Shown here: positions 26,824 through 34,094 of the stretch, piece by piece
Layout of the letters: each line of letters opens with the position of its first letter
Numbering within the stretch: position 1 is the stretch's first letter
NCBI RefSeq assembly: GCF_964036595.1
Contig: NZ_OZ038523.1
Location: 1,144,501-1,208,500 of the forward strand
Direction: 5' to 3'
Source: Tenacibaculum sp. 190524A05c
GTDB taxonomy: Bacteria > Bacteroidota > Bacteroidia > Flavobacteriales > Flavobacteriaceae
DNA length: 64,000 bases
Notes under the pieces: model-generated
What the model was told of the DNA's origin: nothing
Database searches by the model: none
The model's input: only the letters and a program-made list of their open reading frames with translations
Position numbers and translations under genes: made by a program

Positions 26824-27489
26824 TTATTGTTGAGGCTCATTAATACCATCACCAGATCCCGGTCCTGGTCCACTCGGACCATTATTTGAGTCATCTTCAG
26901 TATATAACGGTGGTAAAGGTACCTGACTACAATGCGTGTAATATCTTAATCCATTATTATTAGATCCAGATACTTCACCAGGACCTTCATCTGCACCAAC
27001 ATTTGTTTCTTGTGGATCTACATTAGTTGTAGAGGCTACAATTACATTCTTCTTTTTATCCTCTATCCCAAATGGTGGAGTATTTTTTGAAATCTCAACG
27101 TACCACGTATCCACAAACTTGCAAATATCAAGTACTGTATAAATATCTTTACCCGTATGAGTTCTTACCGAATTTAAATAATTAAGCTTTTGAGTTTCAT
27201 TCCAATCATAGGGATATACTACGAAGAATCTTTTGTAATAAATGATCTCTTGTAAGTCGCCACCAAGTCCTGATTGAGTATCAATCTTATTTGATTTTGA
27301 CTTAGTTTCATATCCATGGTCAGATAAAACCTTATCAGCATGAATTGCATTCTCTGGTAATTCTGTTACAATATTTACGAAACTATCAACATCAATTTGA
27401 TTATTATCTATTACCTCTTTTTCTTCAGTGCAGTTGACTATAGTCAAAGTCAATAACACTAAAATCATTTTAGCATAAAACTTTTTCAT
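26824..27489 (-). CDS. Lipoprotein of the tandem family, copy 3, 221 aa
   Basis: The lipobox is TIVNC (Cys20). The shared stretches are LPENAIHADKVLSDHGY, FVVYPYDWNETQKLNYLNSV, DICKFVDTWY, KKKNVIVASTTNVDPQ, then DEGPG, YYTHC and PLPPLYTEDD. The C-terminus is low-complexity and Gly/Pro-rich (GPSGPGPGSGDG), ending EPQQ. Copy 4 also ends PQQ. Such a flexible tail fits an exposed or cleavable end. Function unknown. Confidence 0.83.
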   Translation of the reverse strand: MKKFYAKMILVLLTLTIVNCTEEKEVIDNNQIDVDSFVNIVTELPENAIHADKVLSDHGYETKSKSNKIDTQSGLGGDLQEIIYYKRFFVVYPYDWNETQKLNYLNSVRTHTGKDIYTVLDICKFVDTWYVEISKNTPPFGIEDKKKNVIVASTTNVDPQETNVGADEGPGEVSGSNNNGLRYYTHCSQVPLPPLYTEDDSNNGPSGPGPGSGDGINEPQQ

Positions 27490-27525
27490 TTTAAAAATTA
27501 TTTAGGGTTTTATATTATTTAGGTT

Positions 27526-28197
27526 TTATTGTTGTGGACCGTTTGAATCTCCATTCGGGCCATCATTAGAATTATCTGAACCAGAATTACCTGAATCAGT
27601 ATCGAAAATTATTCCCGAATAGTCTGATGACAATGGAATTTCATCACAGTTATTGTAGTATCCAAAGCTTTTCAAAATAACCGTATTATCACCAGTTGCT
27701 CCTGGGCCATCATCACTTTCCATTGAATCATCAGGGTCTACATTAGTCGCGGACGCTTCAATAACATTTTTTCTCTTATTCTTATCTATTGGATCAGTTG
27801 TTAATACCTCTATATACCATGTGTCAACATATTCACAAATATCTACGGCTAAATAAATGTCTCTAACAGTAAAATTTTTGGCTAAATTCAAATAATTTAA
27901 CCTTTTACTGTAATTCCAATCCGGAGGAAAAACAACAAACATTTTCCTATATGTACCAGTTCCTAAATCTCCTCCATCGCCTAATCTTTGAGATTCTTTC
28001 GGTGTATTTTTCGATTTGAAGGAGTTTTGAGCTAAAAATTCTGTTGCTGAAATGACATTTTTTGGGAGTTCTGTTATAATGTCTGATGATGTCTCTGTAG
28101 TTATATCTTTTTCGGTTACTACTTCGTTTTCATCGGAACAGCTTATATTTGCTAATAGTAATGCTGTTGTAGCAATTTGTACGATTATTTTTTTCAT
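27526..28197 (-). CDS. Lipoprotein of the tandem family, copy 4 (operon-first), 223 aa
   Basis: The start is set at the ATG at 28197, because MKKIIVQIATTALLLANISC then gives a standard lipoprotein signal (lipobox ANISC); the longer frame opening at 28230 adds only a polar stretch. The shared stretches are LPKNVISATEFLAQNSF, FVVFPPDWNYSKRLNYL, DICEYVDTWY, RKNVIEASATNVDPDD, DDGPG and YYNNC. The tail is rich in G, S, N and D and ends GPQQ. It is the first gene of the minus-strand row and is transcribed divergently from the ECF sigma gene at 28292. A -7 box lies at 28250-28257. Confidence 0.84.
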   Translation of the reverse strand: MKKIIVQIATTALLLANISCSDENEVVTEKDITTETSSDIITELPKNVISATEFLAQNSFKSKNTPKESQRLGDGGDLGTGTYRKMFVVFPPDWNYSKRLNYLNLAKNFTVRDIYLAVDICEYVDTWYIEVLTTDPIDKNKRKNVIEASATNVDPDDSMESDDGPGATGDNTVILKSFGYYNNCDEIPLSSDYSGIIFDTDSGNSGSDNSNDGPNGDSNGPQQ

Positions 28198-28249
28198 TTT
28201 ATTTTGCTTTATATTTATGGAGTTCCCCAACCCATTAAAATGTTAATGT

Positions 28250-28257
28250 CAAAACTA
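28250..28257 (-). promoter_or_regulatory. -7 box of the lipoprotein-CHAT operon
   Basis: The minus strand reads TAGTTTTG, an exact TAnnTTTG match, 53 bases upstream of the copy 4 start. No TTTG box was found at the usual distance, so another factor, possibly the adjacent ECF sigma, may act here. Confidence 0.4.
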
Positions 28258-28291
28258 AAAAAATTAATATAATTTTTTGTTTTTTAATTAT

Positions 28292-28852
28292 ATGAGTGAT
28301 GTCACTATAGATCAACTTAGCGAGTTAGCCAAAGGAAATAGAAAGATTATAAACAATCTTTACATTAACGTATTTCCAAAAATTAAAAGCTATGTAATGA
28401 AAAATAACGGCTACAGTGAAGATGCAGAAGATATTTTTCAAAAAGTACTAATTCAAGTTATTGCTAGGTATAAAAACAAACCATTTGAAATAAAAAGCAC
28501 TTTAGATGGATTTTTATATGTAGCTGCGAGTAATTTATGGAAAAGAGAATTAAATAAAAGAAAAAGAGAAGTAACAAATGATAAAGTTATTGAACTACTA
28601 AGTGAAGAGGATGATATAGTAATGGCGTCTTTGGAGCAAGAAAAATGGGAGCTTTTTCAAGAAAAACTGAATGATATTTCAGAGAATTGTAAAGCTCTTT
28701 TAAAACTTTTTTTCAAGAAAGTACCTTACAAAGAAATTGTTGTACAACTAGGTTATAAGACTGATAACGTGGTAAGACAGCGTATTTTCAATTGTAAATC
28801 ACAATTAACAAAGGCCATTCAAAATGATGCAAGGTTTAACGAATTCAATTAA
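28292..28852 (+). CDS. RNA polymerase sigma factor, ECF-like, 186 aa
   Basis: The start is set at the ATG at 28292 (MSDVTIDQLSELAKGN); a longer frame from a TTG at 28277 lies in the likely promoter. Region 2-like sequence is near residues 22-65 (INVFPKIKSYVMKNNGYSED, then AEDIFQKVLIQVIARYK) and region 4-like near 128-175 (LNDISENCKALLKLFF, KVPYKEIVVQLGYKTDNVVR). It is more divergent than the first sigma factor and lacks a FecR partner. The next gene starts 3 bases after its stop and looks like an anti-sigma. The divergent lipoprotein-CHAT operon is the natural candidate target. Confidence 0.85.
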   Translation: MSDVTIDQLSELAKGNRKIINNLYINVFPKIKSYVMKNNGYSEDAEDIFQKVLIQVIARYKNKPFEIKSTLDGFLYVAASNLWKRELNKRKREVTNDKVIELLSEEDDIVMASLEQEKWELFQEKLNDISENCKALLKLFFKKVPYKEIVVQLGYKTDNVVRQRIFNCKSQLTKAIQNDARFNEFN

Positions 28853-28855
28853 AAA

Positions 28856-29662
28856 ATGGACACTAATTTTTTAGATATTGACAAATATCTTGATGGAGAA
28901 ATGGACACTAGTGAAGAAAGAGATTTTAAAAATCGACTTCAAAAAGATCCTGATTTATCAAAAGCTTTTGAATTACAAAAAGAAATGAGACAGGTATATA
29001 GTGATGATGAATGGAAAACATTAGATCGTGCTGTACTTAATACTGAAAAAGCAAAAGCTTTAAAAACTTATTTAAAAAGTGATGAATTAGCCGCAATCAA
29101 AGAGACTATTTCAGAGGTAGTTTCAGAAAATAAAAGTACTTTTTCTAGAAAGAGTTTTATTCAGAAATTAGCAATTGCCGCCTCGATAATATTGATATCC
29201 ACAATCTCCTATTTTTCAATTAAAGGTAATAACGATTTATTTAGTACAACCATTCAGGGAGAATACGAAAATTTACCATCGTTAGTTAATAGGAGTGAAA
29301 ATGCTGATGAATTACTAATAAATGGGCAACAATATTTTGAGAGTAAAAATTATAAGCAAGCAGTTATTTCTTTTAGCGAATACCAAAAAATAAATAGTGA
29401 AACTAATAGTATAAATTCATTAAGCTACATATATAACGGTTTGTCGTATTTAGCTTTAGATAATTTTTCAAAGGCTATTGAACAATTTTCTCTTTTAGAA
29501 AAATCCGAGTCTTTACAAGCCAAAAAGGCCAATTGGTATAAAGTGCTAGTTTATCTTAAACAGGATAATAAAGAACTACTTAAAAGTAGCTTACAAGAAA
29601 TTACTTCTGATTCTAAGAGTTATAATTACGGTAAAGCTAAATCACTATTATCAGAACTGTAA
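28856..29662 (+). CDS. Membrane protein with anti-sigma-like N-terminus and periplasmic TPR, 268 aa
   Basis: The N-terminus (LDIDKYLDGEMDTSEERDFK) has the pattern of zinc-less anti-sigma or DUF-type N-termini in Bacteroidota, where short helices contact a sigma factor. A single membrane segment (LAIAASIILISTISYFSI) lies near 104-122. The C-terminal half is TPR-like (ADELLINGQQYFESKNYKQA, LALDNFSKAIEQFSLLEKS). The gene begins 3 bases after the sigma gene, so they are surely co-expressed. I infer that it senses an envelope state through the TPR and controls the sigma factor. No FecR domain is present. A terminator follows. Confidence 0.75.
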   Translation: MDTNFLDIDKYLDGEMDTSEERDFKNRLQKDPDLSKAFELQKEMRQVYSDDEWKTLDRAVLNTEKAKALKTYLKSDELAAIKETISEVVSENKSTFSRKSFIQKLAIAASIILISTISYFSIKGNNDLFSTTIQGEYENLPSLVNRSENADELLINGQQYFESKNYKQAVISFSEYQKINSETNSINSLSYIYNGLSYLALDNFSKAIEQFSLLEKSESLQAKKANWYKVLVYLKQDNKELLKSSLQEITSDSKSYNYGKAKSLLSEL

Positions 29663-29676
29663 TACTGAAAAGCATA

Positions 29677-29707
29677 AAAAAAGAGTACTGTTACAGTACT
29701 CTTTTTT
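29677..29707. terminator. Bidirectional terminator between convergent genes
   Basis: AAAAAAGAGTACTG (29677-29690) and CAGTACTCTTTTTT (29694-29707) form a perfect 14-bp stem flanked by A and T runs on both sides. It serves the plus-strand anti-sigma-like gene and the minus-strand 246-aa gene. Confidence 0.85.
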
Positions 29708-29714
29708 ATTTCTA

Positions 29715-30455
29715 TTAATTTGTAGTTACCGGTTCTGGAACATAAATTAAATCTTCAAATGCTGGTTGCCAATCTACCTCAACATTTCCAATACCGAAAT
29801 AAACATTTCTAATAATAATTGTTGGTTTAGATTCTGGAACATCTATAGTTACTTTACACTTTAAATCTGAAATTAGTGTGTCTCCAAAAAAAGATCTAAC
29901 CGCGCTAAATCTTTTAGGAAGAACGGTTTTAGTTCCTACTAAAGTATTTGTAATGTTATCTGGTTGGAATCCTATTTTTTCAGTGAATATAGTATTAGAT
30001 CCATCTGCTGCTGTAGCTGAAAACTCTAAACTAACTTCTCCATCTGGTACCGTTTTGCCCACAACAATAAAATCTGCCGCCATATAATAATGTGTACCTC
30101 CTGCAATTTGTCCGTTATCATTTTCTCTTGATTTCTGAGTAGGTAACACACAAGTAAAAGTTTGTTGATCTACACCTGCATCTGTATCACTTTTTAGTAC
30201 ATAGTTTCTTGTAGGAACTTTTACGATTGGTTTATTATTAATAAAATTTGGTTGTGAACTATCAGATTGATTCCAATCAGATTGTTGATTTCCTAAACCA
30301 ACTTCTCCATTAGCGTTGATAATAAAAGTTCTATTCGCATCACCTGTTGGTTGCTGTGCATCGATAAAGCTATCGATTAAGTCTTCATAATTTTGTTGTG
30401 TTGGTTTATCTCCTGATTGAAAATACGTTTTTAACTCTGTTTTACTTTTTTTCAT
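29715..30455 (-). CDS. Unrecognised 246-aa protein at the end of the toxin locus
   Basis: The N-terminus, KKSKTELKTYFQSGDKPTQQ followed by NYEDLIDSFIDA, is a stretch I associate with Bacteroidota proteins that resemble phage-tail or fibre components; this is memory of a pattern, not a search result. Next comes ANRTFIINANGEVGLGNQ, and then a beta-rich part (HYYMAADFIVVGKTVPDG, KPTIIIRNVYFGIGNVEVDW). There is no signal peptide or membrane segment. It is the last gene of the long minus-strand row that begins with the 1239-aa protein, separated from the immunity genes by 93 bases. It may belong with the 1239-aa and EndoU proteins as a delivery or structural part. Confidence 0.72.
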   Translation of the reverse strand: MKKSKTELKTYFQSGDKPTQQNYEDLIDSFIDAQQPTGDANRTFIINANGEVGLGNQQSDWNQSDSSQPNFINNKPIVKVPTRNYVLKSDTDAGVDQQTFTCVLPTQKSRENDNGQIAGGTHYYMAADFIVVGKTVPDGEVSLEFSATAADGSNTIFTEKIGFQPDNITNTLVGTKTVLPKRFSAVRSFFGDTLISDLKCKVTIDVPESKPTIIIRNVYFGIGNVEVDWQPAFEDLIYVPEPVTTN

Positions 30456-30548
30456 AATACTAATTTTTAAATTGTTTCTTTTTTATATTAATTGTTTACT
30501 TGCATTTTTCACCTGCAATTATTCTCGTTTTTACTTTTTCTTTTTTAT

Positions 30549-30953
30549 TTAAATTTCACCTTCATGAAAACCGTTAATAAAATCCTCAAAAGATTCTGCT
30601 AGCAATTCAGGTTCCCATTCAGAATAAGCTACATAAATACCTCCAGATTTTTCTTCTTTCAAACTCATGAATATAGTTCCGCTAGTAGTTCTAGCAAAAG
30701 GAATTTCACCTTCATTTAAAACATGTTCTAATGATTTAATAGATTTTTCTATTGTTTGAGTACCATTTTTCAATGATAAAAAAGAATCAATAGGAACATT
30801 AAAGTTTCCAAAATAAATATCTAAAGCTGGAAATCCTCCATTATATTTTAAAAGATGGTTTTTATAAGATTCAGGTAATAATACTTTATATTCCGATTCA
30901 AAGTTATTTAAATCTTCTAGTGTAATTGCTTCTTTAGAATTTTCAAATTCCAT
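30549..30953 (-). CDS. SMI1/KNR4-family immunity protein, 134 aa
   Basis: It shows the SUKH/SMI1-KNR4 pattern: LEDLNNFESEYKVLLPESYK, then NHLLKYNGGFPAL, and near the C-terminus GGIYVAYSEWEPELLAESFE followed by FINGF. Members of this superfamily commonly neutralise secreted nuclease and other polymorphic toxins by binding them in the cytoplasm. No signal peptide is present, in keeping with that place of action. The gene is last in the immunity row downstream of the EndoU toxin. Its cognate toxin is not in the window, apart from the EndoU protein. Confidence 0.82.
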   Translation of the reverse strand: MEFENSKEAITLEDLNNFESEYKVLLPESYKNHLLKYNGGFPALDIYFGNFNVPIDSFLSLKNGTQTIEKSIKSLEHVLNEGEIPFARTTSGTIFMSLKEEKSGGIYVAYSEWEPELLAESFEDFINGFHEGEI

Positions 30954-30983
30954 TAATGACTTTTTCTTTTTAAACTAGTTTTA

Positions 30984-31409
30984 CTAAAAATATGTTTCTG
31001 GATTAGCTTTAAACAATCCGTTAATGAAATCGGTAAATGAATTTGCAATTTTCTCAAGAATTACATCTTCATAGTAAATTGAAATACTACCGTAATCAGA
31101 CTGATTTAATGAAATACAAATACTTCCACCTCTTATGGAACCTATTTCAATTTGATTACTTGGCAATACATTCCTCATCATTAAGTAATACTCCATTGCC
31201 GAATCTCCATATTTTATTGGGTGTAAATAATCTACTTTTATAACTTTTTCAGGGTGTTTAAAACAAACATAATCTCCTTCAGGATATCCCCCATTATAAG
31301 TTAACATATGACTTTTATAATCATCTGGAAATTTCAAGCCTTCTAATAAAGCTTCAAATTGGTTAAACTCTTCAATGGTTATTGTTTTTTCATCTATTTT
31401 AAAATTCAT
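30984..31409 (-). CDS. SMI1/KNR4-family immunity protein, 141 aa (duplicate A)
   Basis: It begins MNFKIDEKTITIEEFN and has LPD/FPDDYKSHMLTYNGGYP, then SIYYEDVILEKIANSFTDFI. It is very similar along its whole length to the 141-aa protein at 32306-32731, so the two are recent duplicates. The SMI1/KNR4 fold is expected to bind a toxin in the cytoplasm. Two unrelated immunity-like genes lie between the copies, which suggests the array grew by insertion and duplication. It starts 2 bases after the stop of the preceding gene. Confidence 0.82.
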   Translation of the reverse strand: MNFKIDEKTITIEEFNQFEALLEGLKFPDDYKSHMLTYNGGYPEGDYVCFKHPEKVIKVDYLHPIKYGDSAMEYYLMMRNVLPSNQIEIGSIRGGSICISLNQSDYGSISIYYEDVILEKIANSFTDFINGLFKANPETYF

Positions 31410-31411
31410 AT

Positions 31412-31876
31412 CTAAACAAAGGAATATTCTATATCCATTTCGTAATTTGATGGTTTATTCCATTCATTTTTTAACATTAAAATAAGTGCATCTACAATTT
31501 TTATGACTTCTAATGTTTTAATAGGTTTAGGCCACTTAGATGCTACATCTTCTTTTTTATTTTCATAACTGTTCAATTCCCTTACTGAAATGAATTCTTC
31601 CTTGGAGTTTAACAATTTTTTTGTTTCCTCTAAAACAAATATCATTTCAGATTCTTGATCCTTATCTTTAAGAAAGCTTTGCCAAGTTAAAGTTAACATT
31701 CCTTTTGCTAAACCTGTAATATTAAAATTTATATCATCTTCTAACTCTTCACGAATACTTATTTTCTCATTAATATTGTTTAAAGCCTGTAAAATATACT
31801 CATAGGTTAGCTCCATATAAATTTCAGCTATCCAAAATCCCTTATCTCTATTATAATCTATAAATGTAGTTGCCAT
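31412..31876 (-). CDS. Putative immunity protein, 154 aa, unknown family
   Basis: A cytoplasmic protein starting MATTFIDYNRDKGFWIAEIY and carrying MELTYEYILQALNNINEKIS and GLAKGMLTLTWQSFLKD. No signal peptide, membrane segment or known motif is seen. It lies 2 bases ahead of an SMI1-type gene inside the immunity row. Position and size, and not sequence, suggest that it protects against a toxin. Confidence 0.62.
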   Translation of the reverse strand: MATTFIDYNRDKGFWIAEIYMELTYEYILQALNNINEKISIREELEDDINFNITGLAKGMLTLTWQSFLKDKDQESEMIFVLEETKKLLNSKEEFISVRELNSYENKKEDVASKWPKPIKTLEVIKIVDALILMLKNEWNKPSNYEMDIEYSFV

Positions 31877-31923
31877 TATTCATAATAAAACTCTATCTAT
31901 ATTTAGCATTCTTCTAAATACAA

Positions 31924-32277
31924 TCATCTACCATTTTCCTTTAAAAAATCTCTGAAAGATTTCATAAAATTTAAAAACTTCGCTGTAGACCATCTAAAAT
32001 CATCTTCCGTGGATTCCGTTCTCCAATCAAAAAACAAAACATATTCGTTATCTATGGAGATCCTTAACTCACTTCCTTCAACTATATAATCAAAAAAATC
32101 TTCTCCCTCTAATACCTTTGTTTTATTAATAATCTTGTTTACTTCAGATACTGTCCAACCATCCCAAGCTATTTCTAACAATGACTTTTCATCATCCTTT
32201 AACGAATCATAATCAACCCCAAAAAAATTATTTATTCCTTCCTGATTATAAGGGTTCATTGTAAATTTAAATTCCAT
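31924..32277 (-). CDS. Putative immunity protein, 117 aa, unknown family
   Basis: A small acidic cytoplasmic protein: MEFKFTMNPYNQEGINNFFG, SLLEIAWDGWTVSEVNKIIN and FFDWRTESTEDDFRWSTAKF. I do not recognise a family. It sits between two SMI1-type genes in the same orientation. It is taken as an immunity-type gene by context only. Confidence 0.62.
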   Translation of the reverse strand: MEFKFTMNPYNQEGINNFFGVDYDSLKDDEKSLLEIAWDGWTVSEVNKIINKTKVLEGEDFFDYIVEGSELRISIDNEYVLFFDWRTESTEDDFRWSTAKFLNFMKSFRDFLKENGR

Positions 32278-32305
32278 TAATTAATGTTTCCTTTTGCTTT
32301 TTTCA

Positions 32306-32731
32306 CTAAAAATAAGAGTCTGGGTCAGCCTCAAACAATCCGTTAATAAACTCAGTAAATGAACTTGCTATTTTTTCAGGAATTACATCTTCATAGGATA
32401 TATACACCGAACCATAATCTAATTCGCTTAATGAAAGACTTATCCTTCCTCCTGAAATAATACCTATTGATATATGGTTTTTAGGAAGAACCTTTCTCAT
32501 AAACAAATAATATTCCATTGTATCACTTCCATACTTTATAGGGTGAAAATATTCTAATTCAATTATTCTATTTGGATTCCTAAAACACACATAATCTCCA
32601 TCTGGATAACCTCCATTATAAGTTAACATATGACTTTTATAATCATCTGGCAATTTCAAGCCTTCTAACAAAACTTCAAATTCGTTAAACTCTTCAATGG
32701 TTATTGTTTTTTCATCTATTTTAAAATTCAT
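32306..32731 (-). CDS. SMI1/KNR4-family immunity protein, 141 aa (duplicate B)
   Basis: It begins MNFKIDEKTITIEEFN, identical to duplicate A over the first 16 residues, with LPDDYKSHMLTYNGGYPDGD and YISYEDVIPEKIASSFTEFI. The copies differ mostly in the middle (the NPNRIIELEYFHPIKYG region) and near the C-terminus. In immunity families those surfaces often set toxin specificity. It is cytoplasmic, and 17 bases follow to the next upstream gene. Confidence 0.82.
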   Translation of the reverse strand: MNFKIDEKTITIEEFNEFEVLLEGLKLPDDYKSHMLTYNGGYPDGDYVCFRNPNRIIELEYFHPIKYGSDTMEYYLFMRKVLPKNHISIGIISGGRISLSLSELDYGSVYISYEDVIPEKIASSFTEFINGLFEADPDSYF

Positions 32732-32748
32732 TTACTTTATATTGAATT

Positions 32749-33174
32749 TTAAATATCAGCTTCTTGTTCTTCTATATTATCTATAAAAGCACCAAAAGAA
32801 TTAGCCACTTTAAAAGGTAAGCTATCTGAAAAATAAACATAAACTTCTCCATAGTTTTCTTCTTTATATCCTAAGGCTAAATACCCACCTACAATAACTC
32901 CAATAGGTAATAATTTTGGATACAAAAAACTATGTTTATTATTATAATAATCTTCAATATTACTTACTCCGTGTTTTAATGTATAAAAACCACTTAAAAA
33001 AAAATCTTGATTATTATAATTGATAATATAATCTTTATCATGAGGAACTTTTCCTCCATTAAACTTTAGCATATGCTCCTTATAATCAGAAGGTAATCTT
33101 GCTCCTATTAATTTTTCTAATTCTTCCAATTCAATCGTACTAATATTATCGTAATAATTATTAAATTCCTTCAT
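32749..33174 (-). CDS. SMI1/KNR4-family immunity protein, 141 aa (divergent)
   Basis: It has the SUKH pattern STIELEELEKLIGARLPSDY, then KEHMLKFNGGKVPHDKDYII, and YVYFSDSLPFKVANSFGAFI near the end. It is less like the other two 141-aa proteins than they are to each other. Its ATG overlaps the stop of a 25-codon remnant (33174-33251) in a TAATG arrangement, which suggests translational coupling to what was once a complete gene. Confidence 0.8.
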   Translation of the reverse strand: MKEFNNYYDNISTIELEELEKLIGARLPSDYKEHMLKFNGGKVPHDKDYIINYNNQDFFLSGFYTLKHGVSNIEDYYNNKHSFLYPKLLPIGVIVGGYLALGYKEENYGEVYVYFSDSLPFKVANSFGAFIDNIEEQEADI

Positions 33175-33251
33175 TATACTTTTTCCTTTAAATCATTCAA
33201 CTCTTCTCTAGAATTAAATTTTGCTATCCATAAGGAAGTTTTTCCTTCCAT
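33174..33251 (-). pseudogene. 25-codon remnant resembling the start of an Imm22-type immunity protein
   Basis: The frame reads MEGKTSLWIAKFNSREELND then LKEKV and a stop. The xSLWIxxFxSxEEL pattern is like the N-terminus of Imm22-family immunity proteins as I remember them, but the rest (~100 residues) is missing. Its stop overlaps the next ATG (TAATG). It could be a decayed immunity gene or only a coupling leader. No search was possible. Confidence 0.4.
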
Positions 33252-33276
33252 TTTAAATTACTTTTTTCAAAGTTTA

Positions 33277-33627
33277 CTAATCTTCTTTCTTTTCCCATGG
33301 AAAACTTGTTGAGGTATCATCTGTTAGCAAACCAAATTCTTCATTTTCCATAAAAGCTTTAAAGTTTAATAAATGCCTATATATTTCATCTTTTTTAAAC
33401 TTAATTTTTCTAACGCTTGGTGCATCTTGCATTATATATACAAAATTATAATTTGGATTATCATTAGCCCATACAAGACTTTCATATATATCTTTTCTCT
33501 TTTTTAAATTATAACCTCTTTTGATATATTCAGATAAATTTATATCGAAAACGATGTCATTTATACTTGAAACATTATATAACGGCCACATAGGTATCAT
33601 AAGTAGTCTCTTATTTTCTTTTTTCAT
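33277..33627 (-). CDS. Putative immunity protein, 116 aa, unknown family
   Basis: A basic N-terminus (MKKENKRLLMIPMWPLYNVS) is followed by INLSEYIKRGYNLKKRKDIY, YNFVYIMQDAPSVRKIKFKK and an acidic end (FPWEKKED). It has no signal peptide or known motif. It lies in the immunity row between the remnant and the 106-aa gene. An immunity role is suggested by context only. Confidence 0.6.
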   Translation of the reverse strand: MKKENKRLLMIPMWPLYNVSSINDIVFDINLSEYIKRGYNLKKRKDIYESLVWANDNPNYNFVYIMQDAPSVRKIKFKKDEIYRHLLNFKAFMENEEFGLLTDDTSTSFPWEKKED

Positions 33628-33761
33628 TATATCATTCTAAAACAATTTAAAAGACTAACCTGGTTGATAAAAAAACCTCTACCACAGAAATATAAATACC
33701 TGAAATACAATATATTAAAAACACCATTGTTATTTATTCTTTTTTATCTTTCATGAAGAAC

Positions 33762-34082
33762 TCAACTCCCTGTTAATGCTTCTTTAGCTTCTTGAACCTC
33801 ATCTTTAAAACCATTAATATCTGGTGAAAATTTCTCAAGTAAACCTTCTAAACACTCCACTAATTCTTTGCTTTGTAATTCATAAGATATTTTTTCAAAC
33901 CTAGAACAAATCCATTCTATTGATAATAAATCTAAACCATTTATTATTTCTATAGTAGAATCAGAGTCTTTCAACAAAAGAAATTCAATCTCATCAAGAA
34001 GAACATCAATCTTTGGATCATTAACATGAGAATTCTCCATATATTGAGTGTCTTTTCTAATTTTTTCTATTAAGTTATTCAT
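33762..34082 (-). CDS. Probable cognate immunity protein of the EndoU toxin, 106 aa
   Basis: A small acidic all-helical protein: MNNLIEKIRKDTQYMENSHV, DVLLDEIEFLLLKDSDSTIE, and LSIEWICSRFEKISYELQSK. It is the first gene after the EndoU toxin (12 bases from its stop), the usual place of the matching immunity gene. An acidic protein is suited to bind a basic nuclease. I do not recognise a named immunity family. A 134-base gap, containing nothing I can support, separates it from the rest of the row. Confidence 0.7.
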   Translation of the reverse strand: MNNLIEKIRKDTQYMENSHVNDPKIDVLLDEIEFLLLKDSDSTIEIINGLDLLSIEWICSRFEKISYELQSKELVECLEGLLEKFSPDINGFKDEVQEAKEALTGS

Positions 34083-34094
34083 ATTATATAATTT

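Noticed and set aside
22927..29662. Interpretation of the CHAT gene as a type III-E CRISPR (Craspase-like) component
   Set aside because: The protein has an export signal and a C-terminal membrane segment, and no Cas7-11, Cas1 or array is nearby.
33647..33727. 26-codon hydrophobic minus-strand frame in the gap before the 106-aa immunity gene
   Set aside because: It is short, AT-rich and without support from spacing or similarity; chance is enough to explain it.
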